NCBI RefSeq assembly: GCF_900604355.1
Contig: NZ_UWOE01000001.1
Location: forward strand, 2,914,001 to 2,978,000
From: Luxibacter massiliensis
Lineage (GTDB): Bacteria; Bacillota; Clostridia; Lachnospirales; Lachnospiraceae
Reading direction: 5' to 3'
DNA: 64,000 nt
Numbering within the stretch: the first letter of the stretch is position 1; each line of letters opens with the position of its first letter. The notes below the pieces were generated by a model, which saw nothing but the letters and a program-made list of their open reading frames with translations, searched no databases and was not told the origin of the DNA. Shown here piece by piece: positions 26,156 to 35,801 of the stretch. The position numbers and the translations under genes were made by a program.

Positions 26156-26490
26156 CTTTTCCTAAAAAAATTGTTCCAGCCACACTTATTACCATTCAGT
26201 TTAGTTGGTTACGCGGGTGCGAATCCCTACCTGCTTAATCGAATGCTTATAATAGGAGGTTAGTTAACGGTTCTTGTGGCGGATGCTACGATCCAAAAAA
26301 GCCGACGTTAGACCAATTACTCCCCTTATTATAATAAAATAAGCGCAGATGTCAGAGTTAATTACTCTCTAACAACTACACTTTTATGGTACTAAAAAAG
26401 TTGTACAAAAAAGCTCGCACAAAATATAAAGTCTGTGCTAGCTGTAAATATATACTAAAAATCCCCTATGACGATATACCCCCATGAAAT
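26156..26490. other. AT-rich non-coding scar
   Basis: No convincing gene. A short stretch near 26200-26225 (AGTTGGTTA, then GGGTGCGAATCCC) recalls pieces of a tRNA D-loop and T-arm, but there is no cloverleaf. The composition and the adjacent RloB fragment suggest the remains of a deleted mobile region. Confidence 0.4.
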
Positions 26491-26491
26491 A

Positions 26492-26531
26492 AGGCAGCCA
26501 GGCTGGTGAGGTCGCCGGCCTGGCTGCCTGC
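26492..26531 (-). terminator. Terminator of the second ABC sugar operon
   Basis: A 12-base perfect stem AGGCAGCCAGGC/GCCTGGCTGCCT with a loop of about 14 bases, past the stop of the zinc alcohol dehydrogenase gene. The T run after it is short. Confidence 0.65.
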
Positions 26532-26572
26532 TTTGTTTCATCCGTTTGAGGTCTGCAGCAATAAGCTTCTAT

Positions 26573-27634
26573 TTATGGTACAAGCATAACTTTCATGGCA
26601 TCTTCTGCTTCGGTGGCCTCAAAGGCTTCTTTCCAGTCTTTGAGTTTAAATGTATGGGAGATTAATCCATCGGTCTTTATCTGCCCCGCTTTTATGCCTT
26701 TAATTACAGAATCGTATGTAAGTCCTGACAAATGGGAGCCAATAATTGTCAGTTCCTTCCCATCTCCGATGGTATTCCAGTCTGCCTTTACTTCTTCCGC
26801 AAACACTCCCATCTGTACATATCTGCCTAGATTTTTCAGGGAATCCAACCCTTGTGTTACACTGCGCGGACTTCCAGATGCTTCGATATATACGTCGCAT
26901 CCCAGGCCGTCTGTCAGTTTTTTAATCTCTTCCTCAATATTGCATTCTATTGGGTTAAGCACCACATCCGCCCCAAATTTTTTTCCCATCTCCAGGCGGT
27001 TCTCACGGACATCAATCCCTATAATCATTTTAGGCATTGATAAGGAGGCAATATTCACCATAGATGCCCCAATAGCCCCCAACCCTGCTATAACCACAAC
27101 ATCACTGTGCTGGATCTGGGCGCGTTCTACTGCATGTGCGCCGCATGCAATCGGTTCAATCAATACCGCCTGTTCTGCCGTAAACCCTTCAGGCACTCTA
27201 TGGTTTAAGCAATGTTTATCTAGTTTAACATATTCTGCAAATCCTCCATTTGCATATTGCTTAAACCCGAATACGGCGGATCTTGTACACATCCAATAAA
27301 TTCCTTTTTTACAATACTCACATTCTCCACAGGGGATCACTTGCTCCGAGACAAGCACATCGCCTATCTTATAATCTGACACGCCTTCCCCCAGCTCCAC
27401 GACCTCTCCATAAAATTCATGCCCTCCAATACACGGGGCTTCGATATAACGGTTTTCCGGCGAAGTCCCCCAAATACGGATACCACCATGATAGGCCTTC
27501 ACATCCCCTGCACAGATCCCGCAGCCCTTCACTTTCAAAATAATTTCCCCTTCTCCTGCCTCTGGTTTCACAAAATCCTCATACCGATTATCGTACGGAG
27601 CATATGATACTACTGCTCTCATTTTTTCAGCCAT
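26573..27634 (-). CDS. Zinc-dependent medium-chain alcohol/polyol dehydrogenase
   Basis: NAD(P)-dependent oxidation of a sugar alcohol or related polyol; 353 residues. Catalytic zinc region GCGICAGDVKAYHGG, then GHEFYGEVVELGEGV; structural zinc cysteines in CGECEYCKKGIYWMC; cofactor fold VVIAGLGAIGASMVNIA and the D in GIDVREN. It resembles sorbitol and threonine dehydrogenases. ATG 27634 lies ten bases after AAGGAG; an upstream TTG abuts that site. Last gene of the ATPase-permease-binding protein operon, so the imported compound may be a polyol or a sugar it oxidises. Confidence 0.88.
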   Translation of the reverse strand: MAEKMRAVVSYAPYDNRYEDFVKPEAGEGEIILKVKGCGICAGDVKAYHGGIRIWGTSPENRYIEAPCIGGHEFYGEVVELGEGVSDYKIGDVLVSEQVIPCGECEYCKKGIYWMCTRSAVFGFKQYANGGFAEYVKLDKHCLNHRVPEGFTAEQAVLIEPIACGAHAVERAQIQHSDVVVIAGLGAIGASMVNIASLSMPKMIIGIDVRENRLEMGKKFGADVVLNPIECNIEEEIKKLTDGLGCDVYIEASGSPRSVTQGLDSLKNLGRYVQMGVFAEEVKADWNTIGDGKELTIIGSHLSGLTYDSVIKGIKAGQIKTDGLISHTFKLKDWKEAFEATEAEDAMKVMLVP

Positions 27635-27745
27635 AACTGTCAATCTCCTTTTTCATATATTTATATTTCCAAATGCCAGGGTCAAAAGCTGATAAAACTG
27701 TTCACGTTTACATGGCAAGGCGTTTGGCCCGGCATCCTTATCCTC

Positions 27746-28759
27746 CTATTTTGCAAAGTGTTCGTCATAGTATTCCTGGGCATTTTCAGCATTGATTACC
27801 GTGATTGGCATATACTGATCCTTCTCCTGTTCTACGCCATTGCGGAAGTTGTCAGCAATATCAATGAGTGTCTCGCCATGAACCGAACCGCCTCCAAGGC
27901 TGACGGAAGATTTTTGTGGGTCTTTGTTAATGATATTCATAATTTCCTGCTCTGTAGCGTCAATTCCAAAAATACCAAATTTATCATACTCGTCTTTTGA
28001 TATATAGGATTTCACGCCCTCATTGGCGCCTGCGCCGCCTCCGGAACCAATAGAACAGATTACTTTAATATCTGGATTAGACTGCATAAAGTTTTCTGCA
28101 TTATTCTGGCCGTCTTCCATAACTTCCGCAGGCTGTGTAGCTACTAATACCGCATTTGGCGCGTTTTCCTCTATTGCATCCTTTATCCCATTTGCCCGGT
28201 CAATAATCTCGGGATATTTAGGAAGATCCTGCAATGCCCATTCTATTTCTTCATCCCCATAATTTTCATTAATCCACTTTGCCGCTTCTTCCCCACATGC
28301 ATATCCCGTATTGTAGGCATCTACCAGATATTCTGCGTCTGAGTTTTCAATAACCTGGGTATAGGCAATGACCTTAATTCCTTTCTCCTGGGCTTCTTTG
28401 CAGACATCCTCCACGGAATTAGATTCAACTGCGGCCACAATAATTGCATCCACGCCTGACTGAATAAAATTCTCTATCTGTGAAACCTGAGTTGTGGCAT
28501 TATCATTAGAGTTCTGTACTGTAACTGAAATCCCCAGTTCTTTCCCATGTTCTTTCGCTGCGTCTGCCAGCTCTGCCCACGTCAGATTACCGAGATTCAG
28601 CGTCATGCCCACCGTATAGTCTCCAGAACCCTCCTCCTGGGTTCCGCCATCCTGCGTATCACCTGTACCCCCAGCGCCACTATTTTGCCCGCCGCATCCT
28701 GCTATCAGGCCTGCTGCCATAACTACGCTTAACACAATCCCCAACACTTTTTTCTTCAT
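27746..28759 (-). CDS. Sugar-binding lipoprotein, RbsB-like
   Basis: Receptor of the second importer, 337 residues. The lipoprotein signal ends in IAGCGGQ, followed by a glycine/acidic linker. The periplasmic-binding fold shows TVGMTLNLGNLTWAELA, VDAIIVAAVESNSVED, VICSIGSGGGAGANEGV and FGIFGIDATEQE. ATG 28759 has AAGGAG upstream; 12 extra codons in frame would overlap the permease end. The ligand is not known. Confidence 0.9.
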   Translation of the reverse strand: MKKKVLGIVLSVVMAAGLIAGCGGQNSGAGGTGDTQDGGTQEEGSGDYTVGMTLNLGNLTWAELADAAKEHGKELGISVTVQNSNDNATTQVSQIENFIQSGVDAIIVAAVESNSVEDVCKEAQEKGIKVIAYTQVIENSDAEYLVDAYNTGYACGEEAAKWINENYGDEEIEWALQDLPKYPEIIDRANGIKDAIEENAPNAVLVATQPAEVMEDGQNNAENFMQSNPDIKVICSIGSGGGAGANEGVKSYISKDEYDKFGIFGIDATEQEIMNIINKDPQKSSVSLGGGSVHGETLIDIADNFRNGVEQEKDQYMPITVINAENAQEYYDEHFAK

Positions 28760-28781
28760 AGCTTTTCTCCTTTTACACCAT

Positions 28782-29759
28782 TTAATTTTCTGCATTTATC
28801 GCTTTCATTTTCTTAACCCGCTCATTTTTAGCAATAGACATTGTATCGTAAATAACTGCAATCAACAGTACCAGGCCTTTTATGACCTCCTGTACATACT
28901 CATTGACATTCATGATTGCAAGGCCGTTCTCCAGAACGCCCACAATCAGGCATCCAATGATTGCCCCCAATACAGTCCCTTTGCCGCCGTTACTGCTTAC
29001 GCCCCCGACCACACAGGCTGTCAGGCAGTTGAACTCATATCCATTTCCTGTGGAGGACTGGGCAGAATTTAAACGGGCCAGCATTAAAATCGCACCAATG
29101 GAAGTGAAAAAACCACATAAACTATATGCCATCAGCTGAATCCGTTTCACATTCACTCCGGAGAGCTTCGCGGCTTCCACGTTATTGCCAATGGCGTAAA
29201 AATAACGTCCATAAATCGTCTTATTCAGGATGAATACGCCGGCCAGTATAATGATCAGCAGAAAGATAAGTGAAACCGGAACAATTCCCAGAATCGTTCC
29301 CTGGCCCAGGAAAACAAATGATTCATCAAACTTAAAAATTGCCAGTCCTCCGGTAATCAGATAACTGACACCCTTTAAAATCGTCATCATAGATAAGGTC
29401 ACAATCAGGGGGGCAACCCCTGTCTCTACGATAATAACTCCGTTCACCATGCCAATCGCTGTTCCTAAAAGCATTGCCACGATACAGGCCAGCACCCAGT
29501 TCATCCCCAAAGAATTCATTAAGACTGCCGTGACAACAATATCCAATGAAATCTGATACCCCACAGAAAGGTCAATCCCCCCGGTTATCAATACAAAACT
29601 AAAACCTACTGAGCAGATTCCCACAGTTGCAATTTGTTTTGCGATATTAAAGAAGTTCTGCGGCTGCATAAATTGTGAAGATGCAATGCTAAAAAACACA
29701 ATCAGCGCGAGCAGCACACAAAATACTCCAAATTCTTTACTTTTTATAATTCTTTTCAT
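28782..29759 (-). CDS. Sugar ABC transporter permease, RbsC-like
   Basis: A 325-residue permease with about eight to ten membrane helices. Family marks are ITGGIDLSVGYQISLD, FYAIGNNVEAAKLSGVNVKR and VVGGVSSNGGKGTVLGA. It begins directly after the ATPase stop. A single permease gene here implies a homodimeric channel, unlike the two-permease importer at 17.5-19.5 kb. Confidence 0.94.
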   Translation of the reverse strand: MKRIIKSKEFGVFCVLLALIVFFSIASSQFMQPQNFFNIAKQIATVGICSVGFSFVLITGGIDLSVGYQISLDIVVTAVLMNSLGMNWVLACIVAMLLGTAIGMVNGVIIVETGVAPLIVTLSMMTILKGVSYLITGGLAIFKFDESFVFLGQGTILGIVPVSLIFLLIIILAGVFILNKTIYGRYFYAIGNNVEAAKLSGVNVKRIQLMAYSLCGFFTSIGAILMLARLNSAQSSTGNGYEFNCLTACVVGGVSSNGGKGTVLGAIIGCLIVGVLENGLAIMNVNEYVQEVIKGLVLLIAVIYDTMSIAKNERVKKMKAINAEN

Positions 29760-31247
29760 TTATTCTATACCTGCTGCTTTCGTTAAAATTGATTCTTGAG
29801 ATACTTCTTCCTTCGACAGGCTTCCCGCCATCCTCCCTTTGCACAGGACAATGACTCTGTCTGACATACCTATCAGTTCCTCCATATCTGAGGAAATCAT
29901 GATGATACATTTTCCCTGATTTGCCAAATCATTCATAATATCGTAGATTTCCTGCTTTGCCCCTACATCGATTCCCCGGGTGGGTTCATCGAAAATAATA
30001 ACTTCCGGATCCATAGCCAGCCATTTAGCCAGAACTACTTTCTGCTGGTTGCCGCCACTTAAGTTTTTCACAAGCTGCTGGTTACTCGGCGTTTTTATCC
30101 TGAGGGTTTCCTGATAACGCTTTGTCACATCCTCTTCTTTCTGGCCGCTTATGACGCCATGTCTTGAAATCCTCCTCAGGCAGGGAAGCGTGGTATTGTC
30201 ACGTATGGACATATTAAGGACAACCCCGTGGCGCTTCCTATCTTCCTGGATCATGGCGATCCCCCTGTCAATGGCCTCCTTGCAGTTTTTCATATGCATT
30301 TCCTGTCCCTGATATATAATTCTTCCAGAAGTTAGTTTCTCACTCCCGAAAATCAGCTGCGCAAGTTCCGTCCTCCCGGCTCCCACCAGTCCTCCCAACC
30401 CCAATATTTCTCCTTTTTTTACCTCAAAGCTAATGTCTTTGACACCATTTCCACTGACTTTTTCTAATTTCAGGACTGTCTCCTTGGCTTCCTTTTCCCT
30501 GGATGGATATGTATCGTTTAGCTCACGGCCTACCATCAGTTTAATCAATTCCTGTTTATTAGTATCCGCAGTGTTTAGTGTCTGAATATACTTTCCATCC
30601 CTGATGACAGTTGTCCTGTCAGAGAGCCTGAAAATTTCCTCCATTCTGTGGGAAATATAAATAATCGTTACTCCTTCTTCTTTCAGGCGGTCCACGATCT
30701 CATACATAGATTCCACCTCTGCCATAGTCAGTGGTGCAGAGGGCTCATCCATAATTAAAACTCTTGCATCCTTAGAAATGGCCTTTGCTATCTCTACAAT
30801 CTGCTGGAACCCTGTGGTCAAATCTGCCACTTTAGCTTTTGGGTCAATACTTACATGAAGCCTCTCAAAGAGATCCCGAGTCCTGTCTTCCATAGCTTTC
30901 CGGTCCAGGACCATGCCTTTTAACATATATTCCCCCATAAAAATATTATCCGCCACAGAGAGCACTGGAACTAATGTAAACTCCTGGTAAATAACAGCCA
31001 CGCCTTTTTCTCTGGAAAGCTTAGGGGTGAGCCTTTCAAAAGTTTCCCCTCCCAGCTCTATAGTTCCTGCGGAAGGTTCAATCGCCCCTGATATGGTTTT
31101 AATCATAGTGGATTTCCCTGCACCGTTTTCCCCAACAATCGCATGGACTTCCCCTTCCCGAAACTCCATGTTCATATCGTCTAGGGCTACTACTCCTGGA
31201 TACAATTTTGAAATGTGGTTTAACTTTAAAATCGTATCACCCGTCAT
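29760..31247 (-). CDS. Sugar ABC transporter ATP-binding protein, RbsA-like
   Basis: A 495-residue double-domain ATPase. First domain: GENGAGKSTMIK, LTTGFQQIVEIAKAI and LIMDEPSAPL. Second domain: LGGLVGAGRTELAQL, LSGGNQQKVVLAKWL, VIIFDEPTRGID. It is the first gene of the operon (ATPase, permease, binding protein, dehydrogenase), with GGAG nine bases before ATG. It is probably activated by the AraC-type regulator encoded upstream at 34029-35660. Confidence 0.94.
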   Translation of the reverse strand: MTGDTILKLNHISKLYPGVVALDDMNMEFREGEVHAIVGENGAGKSTMIKTISGAIEPSAGTIELGGETFERLTPKLSREKGVAVIYQEFTLVPVLSVADNIFMGEYMLKGMVLDRKAMEDRTRDLFERLHVSIDPKAKVADLTTGFQQIVEIAKAISKDARVLIMDEPSAPLTMAEVESMYEIVDRLKEEGVTIIYISHRMEEIFRLSDRTTVIRDGKYIQTLNTADTNKQELIKLMVGRELNDTYPSREKEAKETVLKLEKVSGNGVKDISFEVKKGEILGLGGLVGAGRTELAQLIFGSEKLTSGRIIYQGQEMHMKNCKEAIDRGIAMIQEDRKRHGVVLNMSIRDNTTLPCLRRISRHGVISGQKEEDVTKRYQETLRIKTPSNQQLVKNLSGGNQQKVVLAKWLAMDPEVIIFDEPTRGIDVGAKQEIYDIMNDLANQGKCIIMISSDMEELIGMSDRVIVLCKGRMAGSLSKEEVSQESILTKAAGIE

Positions 31248-31284
31248 ATGCTTTGTCTCCTCCCTTCATCTAATTTATGTACTT

Positions 31285-31313
31285 ATTTTACATAGCGGGA
31301 TTCACCAAAACAA
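31285..31313 (-). promoter_or_regulatory. Possible activator-dependent promoter of the second ABC operon
   Basis: On the minus strand TAAAAT (31290-31285, 5 of 6) with a poor -35 TTGTTT (31313-31308, 3 of 6) at 17 bases. A weak -35 fits a promoter needing the neighbouring AraC-type regulator. Confidence 0.35.
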
Positions 31314-31460
31314 TTCCATGATTTTGATAAAAAGTATACATTTTAAACCAATTGTGGATTTAAGAATAAGATTTGATATAAGAAACGGCTATACTGTGAA
31401 AGGAAGATGAGAGTCCTCACGCCGGGAACCAATTGGCCTGCATCTGGACTCCCGTGAGTT

Positions 31461-32945
31461 CTAACGGCCCCCTGTGGGACTCACAGTCTCCCTTACAATA
31501 ACACCTCTTTCGATTTCAAGGATTCTGCTGCATACAGAATACAGCATTTCCGCATGTGCAGAAATAATAATTTGCGATATGCCCTTCTGGGCTGTCTTTT
31601 GTATGTCCTGGCTAAATAGCTTCCTCTCCCCTTCATCTAAATGAGAAAATGGGTTGCTATATACGAAGATGCCTGCCCCTGACGCGATAGCCCTGCAAAG
31701 GGATATCTTCTTTTTGATAATGAGACTTTCAAATACAATCTGGTCTATAAAGGTTTTGTATTTCCCGTTATCGAAATATTCTTCCACCAGATTTTGTGTA
31801 AGGTACCTGAGTTCCCCTTCTTTCATGACCACTTTCCCATAGGAGTTTTGCCTTAGGGCAGAGATACTTATATTTTCGCCGATACTCATATTTGTAAAAA
31901 GCTGGTCACTCTCAGGCAGGACAGCCAGGCCTGGCTTGAGGGTTCTGCCAACCTGCCCTAAGAAGGCCTCATTGCCTATTGTTATAGCTCCTTTCACGAA
32001 GGGCATCTCCCCTTGAAGAATATGGGCGATGGCAGTTCCTGAATGTCTGTTTTTATTCCAGATTCCCAGTGTCTCTCCTTCATAAAGCGTAAAGCTGAGG
32101 CCATTGAGTATCCCCTGGCTGGTGAAAACTCCGTCAAACTTAAGGATTGCTTTTGCCTTGCAGGCTTCGCTGATACAATCTCCCCCCACCGTATCCTGAA
32201 GCTCCCTCTTTTCTCCCTCCATCAGCGTAGAGACAAGATTAGTGTCAACTTCAGAGCTATTTAATTCTGCAACCACCTTTCCTTTTCTCATCACACAGAG
32301 ACGGTTCAAATATATGCGGATACACTCTATCTGATTTTCTATCAGTACAATACTGATTCCACGGTTTACGAGGAGGCAAAACACCTCACGCATCCGTACT
32401 CTGGCGCTCTGTGACAGCATCCCGACCACAGAATCCATAACAATAATTTTCGCATTGCACACCATGGCCTGGGCGATTTCTATAAGTACCCTCTGATGGA
32501 AGGTCATATCCCGTATTTTACAGTCATAGTCCATTTTCAGGTTCTGGGCATCTGATATATTCAATAAATGAAAAATTTCCTTACATTTTTTGAGGTAATC
32601 CTGATACCCAACCCCTTTCTCTGCCAAGCCATAATTCAGCTTCATTGTATCCCTGATACTGAATTCTTCTATCAGGGAGCTTTCATCCTTAATCAGAAAT
32701 ACACCCCCTTTTCTGGCCCGCTCTATAGAATCAATCCTTTTGATATTTTCTGAAATCCATATCTTTCCAGACTTACACGGGAACTCCCCTGTCACTGCCC
32801 CCATAAAGGCGCTTTTCCCAGAATGGTTATTGCCAACCAAACCCACAACCTCCCCTTCAAAAAGGTGGAAGTTTCCATTTTGGATCAAATTAATATTCCC
32901 TTCCCAGGAATAAATATTATACATTCTAAGAACCTCTCTTGTCAC
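31461..32945 (-). CDS. Degenerate RbsA-like double ABC protein in a two-component operon
   Basis: A 494-residue protein with the two-domain layout of RbsA but damaged active sites. First domain: Walker A GNNHSGKSAF is intact, the signature is MTFHQ instead of LSGGQ, and Walker B reads IIVMDSVVG with no glutamate. Second domain: the P-loop is NKNRHSGTA with no lysine, Walker B is IFVYSNPF with no aspartate, and the LSGGQ motif is absent. ATP hydrolysis is unlikely, so a regulatory or sensing role is more probable. GTG 32945 follows AGGAG at six bases, and the kinase stop lies inside that site. No permease or binding protein is in this unit. Confidence 0.8.
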   Translation of the reverse strand: MTREVLRMYNIYSWEGNINLIQNGNFHLFEGEVVGLVGNNHSGKSAFMGAVTGEFPCKSGKIWISENIKRIDSIERARKGGVFLIKDESSLIEEFSIRDTMKLNYGLAEKGVGYQDYLKKCKEIFHLLNISDAQNLKMDYDCKIRDMTFHQRVLIEIAQAMVCNAKIIVMDSVVGMLSQSARVRMREVFCLLVNRGISIVLIENQIECIRIYLNRLCVMRKGKVVAELNSSEVDTNLVSTLMEGEKRELQDTVGGDCISEACKAKAILKFDGVFTSQGILNGLSFTLYEGETLGIWNKNRHSGTAIAHILQGEMPFVKGAITIGNEAFLGQVGRTLKPGLAVLPESDQLFTNMSIGENISISALRQNSYGKVVMKEGELRYLTQNLVEEYFDNGKYKTFIDQIVFESLIIKKKISLCRAIASGAGIFVYSNPFSHLDEGERKLFSQDIQKTAQKGISQIIISAHAEMLYSVCSRILEIERGVIVRETVSPTGGR

Positions 32946-32954
32946 GATCTGCTC

Positions 32955-34019
32955 CTATTCTCTGTTTATCAAAAGCGGGAGGATGACTTCCGTGCTGGTC
33001 ATCACATTTTGCGTACTGTTTAGGATCAAGCCATACCGGTTTCCAAAATTCAGTTTGATGCGTTTATTAATATTAATCAGGGCTATCCCTGCATGCTGCC
33101 TCCCGCCCTGGATATCGTACTCCTCAAGGCCCATTTCCATTGCCTTATTGAGAAGCTCCAGCCGTTCTTCGCTCATTCCCACGCCATTATCCGTCACTGT
33201 AATGACCAGCCGCCGCTCTGTCACATAGGCGGTAACTTTTACCCAGCCGCCTTCAACCTTTTTCTCTAATCCATGTACGATGGCATTCTCCACAAGAGGC
33301 TGTATCACCATACGGGGCACCATATATTTATTAACAATTTCTTCATCTATGTCAAAAAAATATTGGAACTTATGATTAAACCTGAACTGCTGTATTTTCA
33401 TGTAATTAGATATATTATCCATCTCCTGCCAAAAGGGCAGCAATTCATGTTTATCTGATATCATGTTCCTAAAGACCCTGGATAGGGCCTCAGTTATATC
33501 TGAAATCTCCTCCATATCGTGCAGCAGCGCATAACCCCTGATAGAGTCCAATGCATTATATAGAAAATGAGGGTCAATCTGCGTCTGCAGGGCATAAAGC
33601 TGGGCCTTTCTACGCTGTTTTTCCTCGATCCTTTTTTTGTCATACATTAGCTTCTGCTGATTGAGCAATTCCTGAAGTGTGGTTTCAATAGATAAGCCAC
33701 TGTTAGCAGAATTATATAGAAAATCCTCTGACCTCACTGTTTCTTCATGCTTCTGTATTTTTTCTTCCAGGTTCCACATGGGTGCAATGATAGTATAGTA
33801 ATCTATCACACTGTTTATAATTCCAGCAAATATAAAGCACAATGCCAGCTCCCTATAAGTCAGCGCCCCAATAACCGAATCCTTTAGAAACAGAGCTCTG
33901 GAATGATTCAGCCAGATACCGAAACCAAATACAATAGCCGACAGAACTACAAGATTCAAAAATAAAACTGTTATTACCTTTTTACTGGATAAGTGTTTCC
34001 AGTTTCCCCACTTTCTCAT
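32955..34019 (-). CDS. Sensor histidine kinase, YesM/LytS type
   Basis: A 354-residue membrane kinase. Two N-terminal membrane helices (about residues 14-36 and 55-75) with only a short outside loop, so there is no large extracellular sensor. A coiled linker leads to the His_kinase domain with QIDPHFLYNALDSIRG (phosphorylated histidine). The ATPase part has MVIQPLVENAIVHGLEKK and VTDNGVGMS. It sits between the response regulator and the degenerate ABC protein, ten bases or less from each. The small sensor suggests the signal arrives through a partner, possibly that ABC protein or a binding protein. Confidence 0.93.
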   Translation of the reverse strand: MRKWGNWKHLSSKKVITVLFLNLVVLSAIVFGFGIWLNHSRALFLKDSVIGALTYRELALCFIFAGIINSVIDYYTIIAPMWNLEEKIQKHEETVRSEDFLYNSANSGLSIETTLQELLNQQKLMYDKKRIEEKQRRKAQLYALQTQIDPHFLYNALDSIRGYALLHDMEEISDITEALSRVFRNMISDKHELLPFWQEMDNISNYMKIQQFRFNHKFQYFFDIDEEIVNKYMVPRMVIQPLVENAIVHGLEKKVEGGWVKVTAYVTERRLVITVTDNGVGMSEERLELLNKAMEMGLEEYDIQGGRQHAGIALININKRIKLNFGNRYGLILNSTQNVMTSTEVILPLLINRE

Positions 34020-34028
34020 ACAGATTTT

Positions 34029-35660
34029 TTAACCCCTGCCCTTTCCAAGATGGCGGCTCCGGTATTCCGAGGGTGTAATACCCACACACTTTTTAAAAAT
34101 GCGGGAAAAATATTTTGTATTGCTGAATCCAGACTCCTCTGCAATATCCATAACGCTATATTTAATCTCCTCTTTCAGCATTCTTTTTGCAATGTCAATC
34201 CTGTACTGGTTCAAATAATCGAGGAAATTAATCCCCTCCTCTTTTTTGAAAAGTCTGCTTAAATATACTGGGGACAGATTAACGATATCCGCAACCCCAG
34301 ATAAAGAAATATCTTCCCGGTAATGCTCCGCAATATAACTCTTGGCTATTCTGATGGCAGGTGTTATTTTATTTTGCTCAGACAACTGATTCTTCTCAAT
34401 CAAGGTTTTAATATCCCTGATCAGAATCCTGGGGTACTCGCTGGAAACAGGCGCCTGTATAAATTTGGCTCTATACTTAAGCCATATCTGTTTCTCTGTC
34501 TCTGTATAAATACCAATATTGCTGAAATAAGCATAGATCTTTCCCACAAACGCCATAAACAGCTTATACAGCGCCAGCGGATTATCTTCTGCCACATAAA
34601 ATGCCTTGGAAAACATGCTGCGGATACTCATAGATATTTTATTCATATCCAAAGACTGCAGCGTTTCTTCAAACTTTATAGTATGAATATCCAATGTGTC
34701 TGGCAGAGGGCAATCTGCATCCGCCACACAGCTCGAAGTAATAATTTGTTTATTCTCCAATGATGTACGGATCAGGATACTAACATGCATTTCATCAGTG
34801 GACTCCCCGATTGCTGATAGCTCCGGCTTTGCCCCTCCTTCACAGATGCAAAGCCTTAAGTTTTCAAATTTTTCTATCTGGTGCCTGCTCTTCTCCAGCT
34901 GCATCAGCATACAATCCTTTATAGATTCCTCCTTTTCCCCCGGATAATTCAAGAGAAAGAAAACTATCTGATTCTGCATACATTCAAGAATTTCAAAACA
35001 TACCTCCCTCAGAGAATTTCTGAGCTCCTTTTGTACCTCCCTGAGCATTAAACAGTTAGCCTGCCCTTCCTCCAATGTATTAGTGCCATCCAGGATCAGC
35101 GCAGCCATCCTAAAATGGCCTTGTTCAAATTTTGTCATGTACCGCTGGTTTATCTGAATCAAATCAAGCGTATCTTCCTCATACTCATTTCTTAGAATAG
35201 ATTCCAAAAAAGATTTCTTTATTTTCAGCTTACTGGAGTCCAGCTCCTCCTCTATTTTTCGCAGACGGTTCTCATTCTGCCTGTCCTCCGCCAGTCCCTT
35301 ACAGACCCTGCCTATTACCTTTTCCAGTTCTTCTTTATTAATCGGCTTCAGCAGATAATCCTCCACATTATTGCGCATAGCGCCTTTCGCATAGTCAAAC
35401 TGCTTATGTCCGCTGACAACAATAAACCGGACCTTCTTGTTAAACTCCCGGATCTTGTCCATAAATTCTATCCCATCGTATCCAGGCATCCTGACATCTA
35501 CGATAATTAAATCCGGCTTAATCTCCTCCACAAAATGAAGGGCCGTGATTCCGTCATTGGCAGTTGCCACAACCTCCATATTATATTTCTCCCAATTAAC
35601 AAGCTTCTGAATCAATGCCACCACATAGATTTCATCATCCACTATCATCACTTTAAACAT
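34029..35660 (-). CDS. Response regulator with AraC-type DNA-binding domain, YesN type
   Basis: A 543-residue transcription activator. N-terminal receiver: VMIVDDEIYV and the phospho-acceptor in LIIVDVRMPGYDG, with the KPI lysine at the end. A long middle region of about 290 residues has no recognised motif. The C-terminal double helix-turn-helix has REDISLSGVADIVNLSPVYLSRLFKKEEG and MDIAEESGFSNTKYFSRIFKK read as the two DNA-reading helices. First gene of the operon with the kinase and the ABC-like protein; it probably controls the importer genes at 26.5-31.2 kb. Confidence 0.94.
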   Translation of the reverse strand: MFKVMIVDDEIYVVALIQKLVNWEKYNMEVVATANDGITALHFVEEIKPDLIIVDVRMPGYDGIEFMDKIREFNKKVRFIVVSGHKQFDYAKGAMRNNVEDYLLKPINKEELEKVIGRVCKGLAEDRQNENRLRKIEEELDSSKLKIKKSFLESILRNEYEEDTLDLIQINQRYMTKFEQGHFRMAALILDGTNTLEEGQANCLMLREVQKELRNSLREVCFEILECMQNQIVFFLLNYPGEKEESIKDCMLMQLEKSRHQIEKFENLRLCICEGGAKPELSAIGESTDEMHVSILIRTSLENKQIITSSCVADADCPLPDTLDIHTIKFEETLQSLDMNKISMSIRSMFSKAFYVAEDNPLALYKLFMAFVGKIYAYFSNIGIYTETEKQIWLKYRAKFIQAPVSSEYPRILIRDIKTLIEKNQLSEQNKITPAIRIAKSYIAEHYREDISLSGVADIVNLSPVYLSRLFKKEEGINFLDYLNQYRIDIAKRMLKEEIKYSVMDIAEESGFSNTKYFSRIFKKCVGITPSEYRSRHLGKGRG

Positions 35661-35801
35661 AATATACCCCCATACAGATATACATTCTGTAAATCATTCT
35701 AGCAGATTTCCAATTATCCGACAACTAAATGTGGCACTTGTCCATTTTTCACTTCCTGGCTTTCAGTCCCTTCTTCTTTTAATATTATCCAGGAGAAATA
35801 T

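Noticed and set aside
26195..26225. A tRNA gene
   Set aside because: Only short D-loop-like and T-arm-like pieces are seen; no acceptor stem or anticodon arm pairs.
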